In this document: positions 57,562-64,000 of the stretch, piece after piece
How positions within the stretch are numbered: position 1 is the stretch's first letter
How the letters are laid out: each line of letters starts with the position of its first letter
Source: Sphaerobacter thermophilus DSM 20745
Lineage (GTDB): Bacteria; Chloroflexota; Chloroflexia; Thermomicrobiales; Thermomicrobiaceae
Assembly (NCBI RefSeq): GCF_000024985.1
Contig: NC_013523.1
Span: forward strand, 1,302,001-1,366,000
Reading direction: 5' to 3'
Length of the DNA stretch: 64,000 bases
Program-made: the position numbers and the translations under genes
Notes under the pieces: model-generated
Databases searched by the model: none
Seen by the model: only the letters and a program-made list of their open reading frames with translations
Told to the model about the DNA's origin: nothing

Positions 57562-57975
57562 CCGCTACCTCCTCGGCCTGCCGTTCACGCCGTCAGTGTA
57601 CCGGTGCACCTCCGACCCGGGTCGTGGCCGGTGCCCCATTCTAACACGGCTCTCGCCATTTGTGCGGAAATGCACGAACACCAGGCGGCCATCCACGCCC
57701 CGGCGCAGGCGTTCCGAGTCACCTGGGCGCCTCGTCAGCACACCGGACTCCACGGTAGCTCTCGCCCGTAGTCCCTACGGGCGGCTTCAAGTCAGGACGC
57801 GGATCGCAATGGCCACGTTACCGCGATCTCGCTCTCCCGGACCAGCCGTGGCGCCGTGGTCTGCTCTGGCACATCGAACGCCCGCCTCCTTATGACCCAA
57901 ATGACTCGTGGGAACCGCACCACCTGAAGGGGTCGCTGCCCGGTCGCGTTGCGCGCGTACGCGGGCCGTTCACGG
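57562..57975. other. Intergenic region, nothing recognised
   Basis: About 410 bases upstream of the ROK gene (minus) and of tRNA-Asn (plus). I see no gene; short open frames lack start signals. A TAGAAT-like box for the ROK gene occurs near 57637-57643 on the minus strand without a convincing -35. Confidence 0.4.
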
Positions 57976-58004
57976 TTGCATCCATCGCCGTTCCGTGCTA
58001 AACT
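57976..58004 (+). promoter_or_regulatory. Promoter of tRNA-Asn
   Basis: TTGCAT (57976-57981) and TAAACT (57999-58004), 17 bases apart, 28 bases before the tRNA 5' end. Confidence 0.65.
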
Positions 58005-58032
58005 CCTGGGCGGCAATTGAAGCTGTCGACGT

Positions 58033-58107
58033 TCCCCGATAGCTCAACGGTAGAGCAGGCGGCTGTTAACCGCAAGGTTGAAGGTTCGAATCCTTCTCGG
58101 GGAGCCA
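58033..58107 (+). tRNA. tRNA-Asn (anticodon GTT)
   Basis: The cloverleaf is complete: acceptor arms TCCCCGA (58033-58039) and TCGGGGA (58097-58103), D arm GCTC...GAGC, anticodon loop CTGTTAA with GTT at 58065-58067, T arm with GTTCGAATC, discriminator G, and an encoded CCA (58105-58107). The first anticodon-stem pair is a G-A mismatch (58058/58074), the others pair. tRNA-Asn decodes AAC/AAU. Own promoter and terminator. Confidence 0.97.
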
Positions 58108-58108
58108 A

Positions 58109-58140
58109 CGGGAGGACACAGGTCCTCCCGCTTATTGTTT
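58109..58140 (+). terminator. Terminator of tRNA-Asn
   Basis: CGGGAGGAC (58109-58117) and GTCCTCCCG (58122-58130) enclose ACAG and are followed by CTTATTGTTT, a T-rich run. Confidence 0.8.
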
Positions 58141-58288
58141 CTGCCCCCTGCTGCAGTTCCGCGCCGCCGACCATCATCCCGTCAAAGCCATTGCCTTTCC
58201 AGTCACAAAGGTGCGTTGTTGCGCTTTCGGGCTTCACGACTGGTCCTTATTGCTCGATTCTCGCCATCCTGGCAATAGCGTGCGCCAT

Positions 58289-58317
58289 TTGCGTCATACA
58301 TTACCACGCATTACTAT
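58289..58317 (+). promoter_or_regulatory. Promoter of the TPR/LuxR regulator gene
   Basis: TTGCGT (58289-58294) and TACTAT (58312-58317) with a 17-base spacer; predicted start near 58324 and leader of about 60 bases to the ATG at 58387. Confidence 0.55.
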
Positions 58318-58386
58318 GGCGGCGCTGAGACTGAGCGACTCGCTCATCGGACGACCTCGCAGGCGGTCCCGGCTGGTGGTGAGCCC

Positions 58387-60036
58387 ATGACAAGTTCCGA
58401 CGCACTCGAACGGGCCCGGCAGTCCTTCAGCAGTCGCGCGTGGAGTGATGCCTACGACGCGCTGGCCGCCGCGGACAAACAGGCGTCGCTCTCGGCAGGC
58501 GACCTGGAGCGGCTTGCCATAGCCGCCTTCCTCGTCGGGCAACTTCCTCACAGTGTGAACGCCTGGGCACGGGCCCATCGGGAGTTCCTCCAGAGTGGCG
58601 ACCCGGTGCGAGCGGCGCGCAGCGCCTTCTGGGTCGCCTTCGTCCTCCTCGACCTGCGTGATGTGGCCGCGGCTAATGGCTGGGTCGCTCGCGCACAGCG
58701 GCTGCTCGACGCTGGCGCCCATGACTGCGTCGAGCGAGGCTACCTGCTCCTCCCCGCTGCACTCCGCCACGCTGCCTCAGGCGACCCTGCGGGCGCGCTC
58801 GCTCGCTTCCGCCAGGCTACCGAGATTGGAGAGCGCTTTGGCGATCCTGATCTGGTGGCCCTCGCCCGCCAGGGAGAAGCACGGGCCCTGCTCTGGATGG
58901 GGAAGATCCCGGATGGCACAGCGCTGCTCGATGAGGTCATGGTCGCCGTCACGACCGGCGAGGTTTCCCCGCTCGTGACCGGCACCGTCTACTGCAGCGT
59001 GATCGAGGCGTGCCAGGAGATCTACGACCTCCAAAGGGCCCACACCTGGACAACAGCACTGACCCGCTGGGCGGAGTCCCAACCTGGGCTGATCACCTAC
59101 CGCGGGCAGTGCCTCGTTTACCGCGCGGCGATACTCCAGGTGCGCGGCGCATGGCCGGCCGCCCTGGACGCAGTGAAGCGGGCGCAGGAGTGGTTCGCCC
59201 GGATACCTGCTGACCCGGCGACCGGCTCCGCGTTCTACCGGCAGGGCGACCTTCACCGGCTGCGAGGTGAGTTCACTCAGGCCGAGGAAGCCTACCTCAG
59301 TGCGAGCCAGTGGGGACGACGGCTCGAGCCGGGCCTGGCACTCTTGCGGCTGTCCCAGGGGAAACACGACGTCGCCGCGGCCTCGATTCGCCGCGCCGTC
59401 GACGAGACGCGCGACCGGCTCGCCCGCTCCGAGCTGCTCCCTGCCTACGTCGACATCATGCTCGCCGTGGACGACCTCGCCGCGGCGCGGTTAGCCGCCG
59501 ATGAGCTTGCTCAGATCGCCAGCGCTCTCGACGCGCCCCTGCTGCACGCCCAGGCAGCCCACGCCGCCGGGGCAGTCCTCCTCTGTGAGGGCGTGGCCCA
59601 GGCCGCACTCGCCGCACTGAGGCGAGCCTGGGCTGCCTGGCAGGAGATCGAGGCCCCGTACGAGGGCGCACGTACCCGCGTGCTGATCGCGCTCGCCTGC
59701 AGGGAGCTCGGGGACGAAGAGACGGCGAGGATCGAGCTGGATGCGGCGCGCTGGTCCTTCAGCCAGCTCGGCGCCGCGCCCGATGTGGCCCGTGTCGAGG
59801 CTTTGTCCCGGACGCATCCGACCGCACCCACGGCGGGACTGACCGCGCGCGAGGTGGAGGTGCTCCGTCTCGTGGCCGAGGGCAAGACCAATCGCGCGAT
59901 CGCCGAAGACCTGTTCATCAGCGAGAAGACGGTCGCGCGCCACATCAGCAACATCTTCACCAAGCTCGATCTCTCGTCGCGAGCGGCAGCCACGGCGTAC
60001 GCCTACGAACACGGCATCGTGTCCCCGTCTACATAG
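58387..60036 (+). CDS. LuxR-type transcription regulator with helical repeat N-terminus
   Basis: A 549-aa protein. Residues 1-460 are TPR-like helical hairpins (for example LVALARQGEARALLWMGKIP, AAILQVRGAWPAALDAVKRA and [19 protein letters not shown]), as in the MalT/LAL sensor part but without the NACHT/P-loop ATPase. The C-terminal LuxR HTH (about 478-540) reads LTAREVEVLRLVAEGKTNRA and then AEDLFISEKTVARHISNIFTKL. It probably senses through the repeats and binds DNA as a dimer. Its likely targets are the monooxygenase and methyltransferase genes downstream, by position only. Confidence 0.85.
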   Translation: MTSSDALERARQSFSSRAWSDAYDALAAADKQASLSAGDLERLAIAAFLVGQLPHSVNAWARAHREFLQSGDPVRAARSAFWVAFVLLDLRDVAAANGWVARAQRLLDAGAHDCVERGYLLLPAALRHAASGDPAGALARFRQATEIGERFGDPDLVALARQGEARALLWMGKIPDGTALLDEVMVAVTTGEVSPLVTGTVYCSVIEACQEIYDLQRAHTWTTALTRWAESQPGLITYRGQCLVYRAAILQVRGAWPAALDAVKRAQEWFARIPADPATGSAFYRQGDLHRLRGEFTQAEEAYLSASQWGRRLEPGLALLRLSQGKHDVAAASIRRAVDETRDRLARSELLPAYVDIMLAVDDLAAARLAADELAQIASALDAPLLHAQAAHAAGAVLLCEGVAQAALAALRRAWAAWQEIEAPYEGARTRVLIALACRELGDEETARIELDAARWSFSQLGAAPDVARVEALSRTHPTAPTAGLTAREVEVLRLVAEGKTNRAIAEDLFISEKTVARHISNIFTKLDLSSRAAATAYAYEHGIVSPST

Positions 60037-60173
60037 AATCACCCATCGCGGTCGTTACGCAGAGTTGGGTATCCCGCCCGATGCGGCGCAGGTCAACGCG
60101 CACTTACCCTGAGACATGCACGACGAAAGGACTCTCCCGGCTCCATCAGTCGGATGTCTCAGGGAGGTGACCC

Positions 60174-61304
60174 ATGACCGTTCAGCGCGATCCAGAGCGG
60201 CTGCAGACGATCGTCATCGGCGGTGGTCAGGCGGGCCTCGCCGTCGGGTATCACCTGGCTCGCCACGGCCTGCCGTTCGTGATCCTCGACGCCAACGAGC
60301 GGGTCGGCGATTCCTGGCGCAAGCGGTGGGACTCCCTCCGCCTGTTCACCCCGGCACAGTTCGACGCACTCCCGGGGATGCGTGTCCCGGCGCCGAACCA
60401 TGCCTTCATCACCAAGGACGAGATGGCCGACTACCTCGAAACCTACGCTCAGCGATTCGCACTGCCGGTCCGCACTGGAACGCGGGTGGATCGGCTCTCA
60501 CGGGACGAAAGCGGGTTCGTGGTGACGGCAGGCGATCGGACGTTGCATGCCGAGCAGGTCGTCGTCGCGATGAGCAACTACCAGCAGCCTCGTGTGCCCG
60601 AGTTCGCCCGCGACCTCGCGCCGGACATCGTCCAGGTACACTCGATCGACTACCGCAACCCCGGCCAACTCCAGAACGGTGGCGTCCTCGTCGTCGGGGC
60701 AGGCAACTCGGGCGCGGAGATCGCCATCGAAGTCGCGCGGGAGCACCCAACGTGGCTCTCCGGGCGGAGCACCGGCCAACTCCCCTTCCGGATCGACGGG
60801 CGGGCAGCGCGGCTCGGGCTCGTCCGCTTCGTCCTCCGCGTGCTGTTCCACCGTGTCCTCACCCTCCGATCGCCCCTTGGCCGCCGCTTCCGTGCGAAGC
60901 TCGCCGGTCACGGCGGACCACTCATCCGCCTCAAGGGCGAGGACCTGGCGGCCGCGGGGATCATGCGCGTGCCGCGAGTCAGTGGGGTGCAGGAAGGTCG
61001 CCCCCGCCTGGAAGACGGCCGCGTCCTCGACGTGGCGAACGTCATCTGGTGCACCGGTTTCCACCCGGGCTTCTCGTGGATTGACCTTCCGGTGCTGCAG
61101 GATGGCCGTCCCGCGCACGACGAGGGAATCGTGCCCAGCGAACCGGGCCTCTACTTCGTCGGGCTGGAGTTCCTTTCCGCGGCATCGTCCGTCATGATCC
61201 ATGGCGTCGGTCGGGATGCCGCTCGCATCGGAGACGCGGTCGCCGCACGAGCTCGAAGTCGCGCACCTGTGTCTGCCGAGGAACCGGCCCTGGCGGCTGC
61301 CTGA
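60174..61304 (+). CDS. Flavin-containing monooxygenase / NAD(P)-binding oxidoreductase
   Basis: A 376-aa two-dinucleotide-fold protein. FAD loop IVIGGGQAGLAVGYHLARHG (GxGxxG), DANERVGDSWRKRWDSLRLF (typical for FMO/CzcO proteins), the NADP loop VLVVGAGNSGAEIAIEVARE, and the ATG-like motif IWCTGFHPGFSWIDLPVL near residue 295. The FMO fingerprint FxGxxxHxxx is not intact, so it belongs to the CzcO/YUC-like group with unknown substrate. ATG 60174 follows AGGGAGGTGA. Co-directional with the LuxR gene (137-bp gap). Confidence 0.85.
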   Translation: MTVQRDPERLQTIVIGGGQAGLAVGYHLARHGLPFVILDANERVGDSWRKRWDSLRLFTPAQFDALPGMRVPAPNHAFITKDEMADYLETYAQRFALPVRTGTRVDRLSRDESGFVVTAGDRTLHAEQVVVAMSNYQQPRVPEFARDLAPDIVQVHSIDYRNPGQLQNGGVLVVGAGNSGAEIAIEVAREHPTWLSGRSTGQLPFRIDGRAARLGLVRFVLRVLFHRVLTLRSPLGRRFRAKLAGHGGPLIRLKGEDLAAAGIMRVPRVSGVQEGRPRLEDGRVLDVANVIWCTGFHPGFSWIDLPVLQDGRPAHDEGIVPSEPGLYFVGLEFLSAASSVMIHGVGRDAARIGDAVAARARSRAPVSAEEPALAAA

Positions 61305-61329
61305 GAACAACGTTGAGAGGACCATTTCC

Positions 61330-62163
61330 ATGGTTTCCCAGGACATCGCGCAGACCCGAGCCGAATGGGATCGCATCGCCCCTGGCTACGACCGGACCAA
61401 CACCCGCACGCAGATGGCACTCGGAGCCGAGGCGCTCCGTCGCGCCGGACTGAGCCCCGGCACGCGCTTCCTCGACGTCGCTTCCGGCAGCGGGGCGCTC
61501 AGCGTTCCGGCCGCGCGAATCGGCGCGAGCGTCGTCGCTGTGGACCTGTCCCCGGTCATGCTCACGCTCCTGCAAGAGCGGGCACACCGTGAGGGGCTCG
61601 CCATCGAGACGCAGGTGATGGACGGTCAGGCGCTCGCGATCGACGATGACAGCTTCGATGTGGCAGGGTCCCAGTTCGGCGTCATGCTCTTCCCCGACAT
61701 GCCGCGGGGAGTGCACGAACTGGCCCGGGTTGCCCGCCGTGGCGGGCGGGTTCTGATGGTCTCGTACGGCGACCCTCATGCGATCGACTTCTTGACGTTC
61801 CTGATCCGCGGTATCCAGGCGGTCCGTCCCGACTTCACCGGCCCGCCCGCCGATCCCACGCCACTGCCCTTCCAGTTGCAGGACCCTGCCCGCCTCCACC
61901 GGGAACTGGTCGACGCCGGTCTCACTGAGGTCACGGTGTCCACCGTGACCGAGGCCACCGAGTTTCAGGACGGCGCCGAGCTCTGGGACTGGGTCATCTG
62001 GAGCAACCCGATCGCGCCGGCCCTGATCGACGGCCTGGAACTCACGAGCGTGGAGCGCGAAGCGGTTATCGACCGTCTCGAAACGCTGATCCGCGCCCGG
62101 GCCGGAGGGAGTGGCCCAGCCACACTGACCAACCCGGTGCACATCGGGATCGGCACGAAGTAA
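61330..62163 (+). CDS. Class I SAM-dependent methyltransferase
   Basis: A 277-aa protein with SAM motif RFLDVASGSGALSVPAARIG, acidic VVAVDLSPVMLTLLQERA, and MDGQALAIDDDSFDVAGSQF, then RVARRGGRVLMVSYGDP: UbiE/COQ5-like group. Substrate unknown. Start ATG 61330 has GAGAGGA upstream and lies 25 bp after the monooxygenase stop, so the two are probably co-expressed and the methyltransferase may act on the oxidised product, which is inference. Confidence 0.87.
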   Translation: MVSQDIAQTRAEWDRIAPGYDRTNTRTQMALGAEALRRAGLSPGTRFLDVASGSGALSVPAARIGASVVAVDLSPVMLTLLQERAHREGLAIETQVMDGQALAIDDDSFDVAGSQFGVMLFPDMPRGVHELARVARRGGRVLMVSYGDPHAIDFLTFLIRGIQAVRPDFTGPPADPTPLPFQLQDPARLHRELVDAGLTEVTVSTVTEATEFQDGAELWDWVIWSNPIAPALIDGLELTSVEREAVIDRLETLIRARAGGSGPATLTNPVHIGIGTK

Positions 62164-62182
62164 GGGAACCGGCGGACGACAA

Positions 62183-62231
62183 CAGGGCGCCGCACCGTGC
62201 GGTGATCATGAGCTCACGGCGCGGCGCCCTG
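62183..62231. terminator. Bidirectional hairpin between convergent genes
   Basis: CAGGGCGCCGC (62183-62193) and GCGGCGCCCTG (62221-62231) are perfect reverse complements separated by a 27-base loop that itself contains ACCGTG/CACGG. It lies just after the methyltransferase stop and just before the stop of the convergent TPR gene. Confidence 0.6.
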
Positions 62232-62232
62232 G

Positions 62233-64000
62233 TCAGCGTCGAGCGAGTTCCGCCAGCTTCTGCACCATGGGGTGATCCGGCATGACGCGCTCAAGGGTTG
62301 CGGCCCACCGGCGTGCATCCTCTTTCTTGCGCTCAACCAGCGACAGATGGATCATCAGCGACCCGAGCGCCACGTACTCGTCGACGTGGTAGCGGGTCCG
62401 GCTGAGCAGCGGTAGCAACATCGCGCGAGCGTCGGAGTACCGCCCCTGCTCGATACGAACCTGCGCGAGTCCAAGCGTTGCAAACATGTAGTCGGGGCTG
62501 TCGGCCATCACCGCCTCCAGCAGGGCCTCCGCCTCATCGAAGCGCCTCTGCAGCGTGAGGGCCTGCGCCAGGTACGTTCGGATGCCCGGTGACCCGGGCT
62601 CAACCTCGAGCGCTTGCTTGAAGAGTGTCTCCGCCCGTTCCGGCTGCCTGGCTTGGAGCGCCGCCCGAGCCTCCGCGAGCCAGGCTTCGACCTCAGGAGC
62701 ATGCGCAACCTCGAGCGGTTCCTCGTGGAGCTCGAAGCCCTGCGCCTGCACGGTGGTCCATTCCCCATCGATCCACATGTCGAATGTCTGGCCCGGTTTC
62801 AGGAGACCGGCATCCTGCACCGCCGTGATCGCCTGCTGGCGCAGCGTGTCCGTTCCGCGCTGGGACAGGGCGAACTGATGCAGCGCTTCGAGCAGAGTCG
62901 GATCCTCCGAGTATGCGGCGATCTGCACCGCCAGCGTCCGACCGGCCGAGTCCCCCCGTTCGAGGAGGATCGGAACCACGGCCTTCAATTCCGGGCTCTG
63001 CCGCAGCATCCGCCGAACTGCGCGGGCAAGACGGTCCTCGTCACCCGCGATCACCGCCGCCGTAAAGCCCGACAACAGGTTCTCCATGACCCGCTCGGAA
63101 ACCCAGTTGCGCAACTCGAAGGGCCACGGCGCGTGCCGCTGGCCGACGGGCCGGCTCAAGTCCGCGAGATTCTCCCGGGCGGAATGCATGCCGGGGTCGA
63201 GCTTCAATGCCCGTTCCCACAACTGCCGCGCTCGCTGCTCGTCGCCGCGGTTCATCGCTGCCACCGCGGCCAGGTGGCAGATGTACGCACCCCCTGGCAT
63301 GCCGAGCGCGCGTGCTGCCTCCGCGCGCTCATACACGTCGAGCACGCGCTCGTCGTACCCGACGAAGCTGAACGCCTCCGCCAACTTGAGCCACTGGTCG
63401 TCTCGAACGTCTTCAACCAGCGCCAGGCGATCAGCCTCGGACCGGGCCTTCTCCACCTGGCCCGTCATCATCAAGACGCGGATCAGGTTGCCACGTGCGT
63501 GGACGTTCTCGGGATCGATCTCCAGGGCACGTCGGGCGGTCGCGATCGCCTGGTCATAGGCCCCCTCGACCGTCAGGACCAGCGTCAGGTTGTTCAGCAC
63601 CGGCACAAAATCAGGCCACCGCTTGAGGAACTTCTGCGCCGTCGCCCGGGCCTCGCTCGTCCGCCCCTGATCCATCAGCGACTGGATCTCTTCGTGGAGT
63701 GCAGCGAGCTGCAACCCTTCCTCGCCGCTTAGACCTGCCTCGGCAAGCATTTCGTCGACCGACGGTCGGAGCTGCATGAGGACCTGTTCAACCTCTGGCA
63801 CCTGGGGATGATCCGGCCAGCGCTGCTGGAAGGATTCGAAGGTTCGGAGGGCAAGCACCGGGCGCAGGTTCCTCATGTAGGCATCGCCCAGCGCCAGGGT
63901 CACGTCAGCATCGTTCGGCTGCTGTCGATGCCACGACTCCAGGGCGAGGAGATAACTGCGCCAATCTTCGAGTGCCTGAGCGACCGACGCCAGCGCCTGA
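62233..64000 (-). CDS. Tetratricopeptide-repeat protein, 5' end beyond the window
   Basis: The minus-strand frame is open from 62233 to the window edge; in-frame codons continue past a GTG at 63903 (residues LLALESWHRQQPNDADV), so the gene starts outside and at least 589 aa are present. It is built of TPR units: PVLNNLTLVLTVEGAYDQAIATARRALEIDPENVHAR, GNLIRVLMMTGQVEKARSEA, AAVAAMNRGDEQRARQLWERALKLDPG and RTYLAQALTLQRRFDEAEALLEAVM (shown in parts). The segment around 375-400 (MWIDGEWTTVQAQGFEL) is not TPR. Likely a scaffold; function unknown. Confidence 0.8.
   Translation of the reverse strand, partial: QALASVAQALEDWRSYLLALESWHRQQPNDADVTLALGDAYMRNLRPVLALRTFESFQQRWPDHPQVPEVEQVLMQLRPSVDEMLAEAGLSGEEGLQLAALHEEIQSLMDQGRTSEARATAQKFLKRWPDFVPVLNNLTLVLTVEGAYDQAIATARRALEIDPENVHARGNLIRVLMMTGQVEKARSEADRLALVEDVRDDQWLKLAEAFSFVGYDERVLDVYERAEAARALGMPGGAYICHLAAVAAMNRGDEQRARQLWERALKLDPGMHSARENLADLSRPVGQRHAPWPFELRNWVSERVMENLLSGFTAAVIAGDEDRLARAVRRMLRQSPELKAVVPILLERGDSAGRTLAVQIAAYSEDPTLLEALHQFALSQRGTDTLRQQAITAVQDAGLLKPGQTFDMWIDGEWTTVQAQGFELHEEPLEVAHAPEVEAWLAEARAALQARQPERAETLFKQALEVEPGSPGIRTYLAQALTLQRRFDEAEALLEAVMADSPDYMFATLGLAQVRIEQGRYSDARAMLLPLLSRTRYHVDEYVALGSLMIHLSLVERKKEDARRWAATLERVMPDHPMVQKLAELARR

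Overview
The window is GC-rich chromosomal DNA from a bacterium, most likely a Chloroflexota member of the class Thermomicrobia (Sphaerobacter-like). That placement is inference from overall GC content, frequent GTG/TTG starts, housekeeping gene types and a split B12-dependent acyl-CoA mutase operon; no rRNA is present. There is no prophage, CRISPR array, insertion sequence or plasmid function. Nearly everything is ordinary chromosome, densely packed on both strands with many 1-8 bp start/stop overlaps.

Layout. 1-2.2 kb: 3' end of a Ras-like GTPase gene, fmt and endonuclease V. 2.2-3.5 kb: a small gene graveyard (fragments, a perfect 10-bp-stem palindrome, a truncated acetyltransferase). 3.5-11.1 kb: DUF1801 protein, a PH-like membrane protein, a ThDP enzyme, a membrane/spermidine-synthase-like fusion, pgeF, yggS, an inverted heptamer-repeat element and a metallo-hydrolase. 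11.1-14.7 kb (minus): two ABC half-transporters with the residue pattern of an asymmetric heterodimer. 15.9-22.6 kb (minus): a tight seven-gene run tgt, acyP, FecR-like membrane protein, UDP-glucose dehydrogenase, acpS, nnr, CBS protein. 22.6-25.7 kb: methyltransferase, TatA/B, glycosyltransferase, pth. 25.7-32.6 kb (plus): the most interesting operon, two acyl-CoA dehydrogenases, 3-hydroxyacyl-CoA dehydrogenase, a CobA-family protein that has lost its P-loop, a split acyl-CoA mutase with Phe/Gln substrate-pocket residues typical of isobutyryl-CoA mutase, and a MeaB-type G-protein chaperone. 32.6-40.9 kb: tlyA, ruvC, rpoD with a terminator-containing leader, fabF, a 2-hydroxyacid dehydrogenase, a beta-propeller-like protein, a 6S RNA gene, holA and rpsT. 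41-53 kb: cupin, murJ, lepA, SAM-methylase/MazG fusion, aspS, amidase, propeller lipoprotein, murE. 53.6-57.6 kb (minus): ROK kinase and a three-gene set of unknown function (40-aa protein, 566-aa protein, HEAT-repeat protein). 58-64 kb: tRNA-Asn, a TPR/LuxR regulator, a flavin monooxygenase, a methyltransferase, and a large TPR protein running off the right edge.

How the genes work together. The 25.7-32.6 kb operon can be read as a route that isomerises a branched acyl-CoA (for example isobutyryl-CoA from valine) to the linear form and beta-oxidises it; hydratase and thiolase are not in the window. tgt/acpS/nnr/pth/fmt/aspS/lepA/rpsT/holA/ruvC/rpoD are housekeeping. Eight promoter-like TTGnnn-N17/18-TAnnnT pairs were found by eye, six with TTGC at -35. 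The 6S RNA, the rpoD leader hairpin, the mutase pocket residues and the degenerate CobA-like protein are the observations most worth testing.
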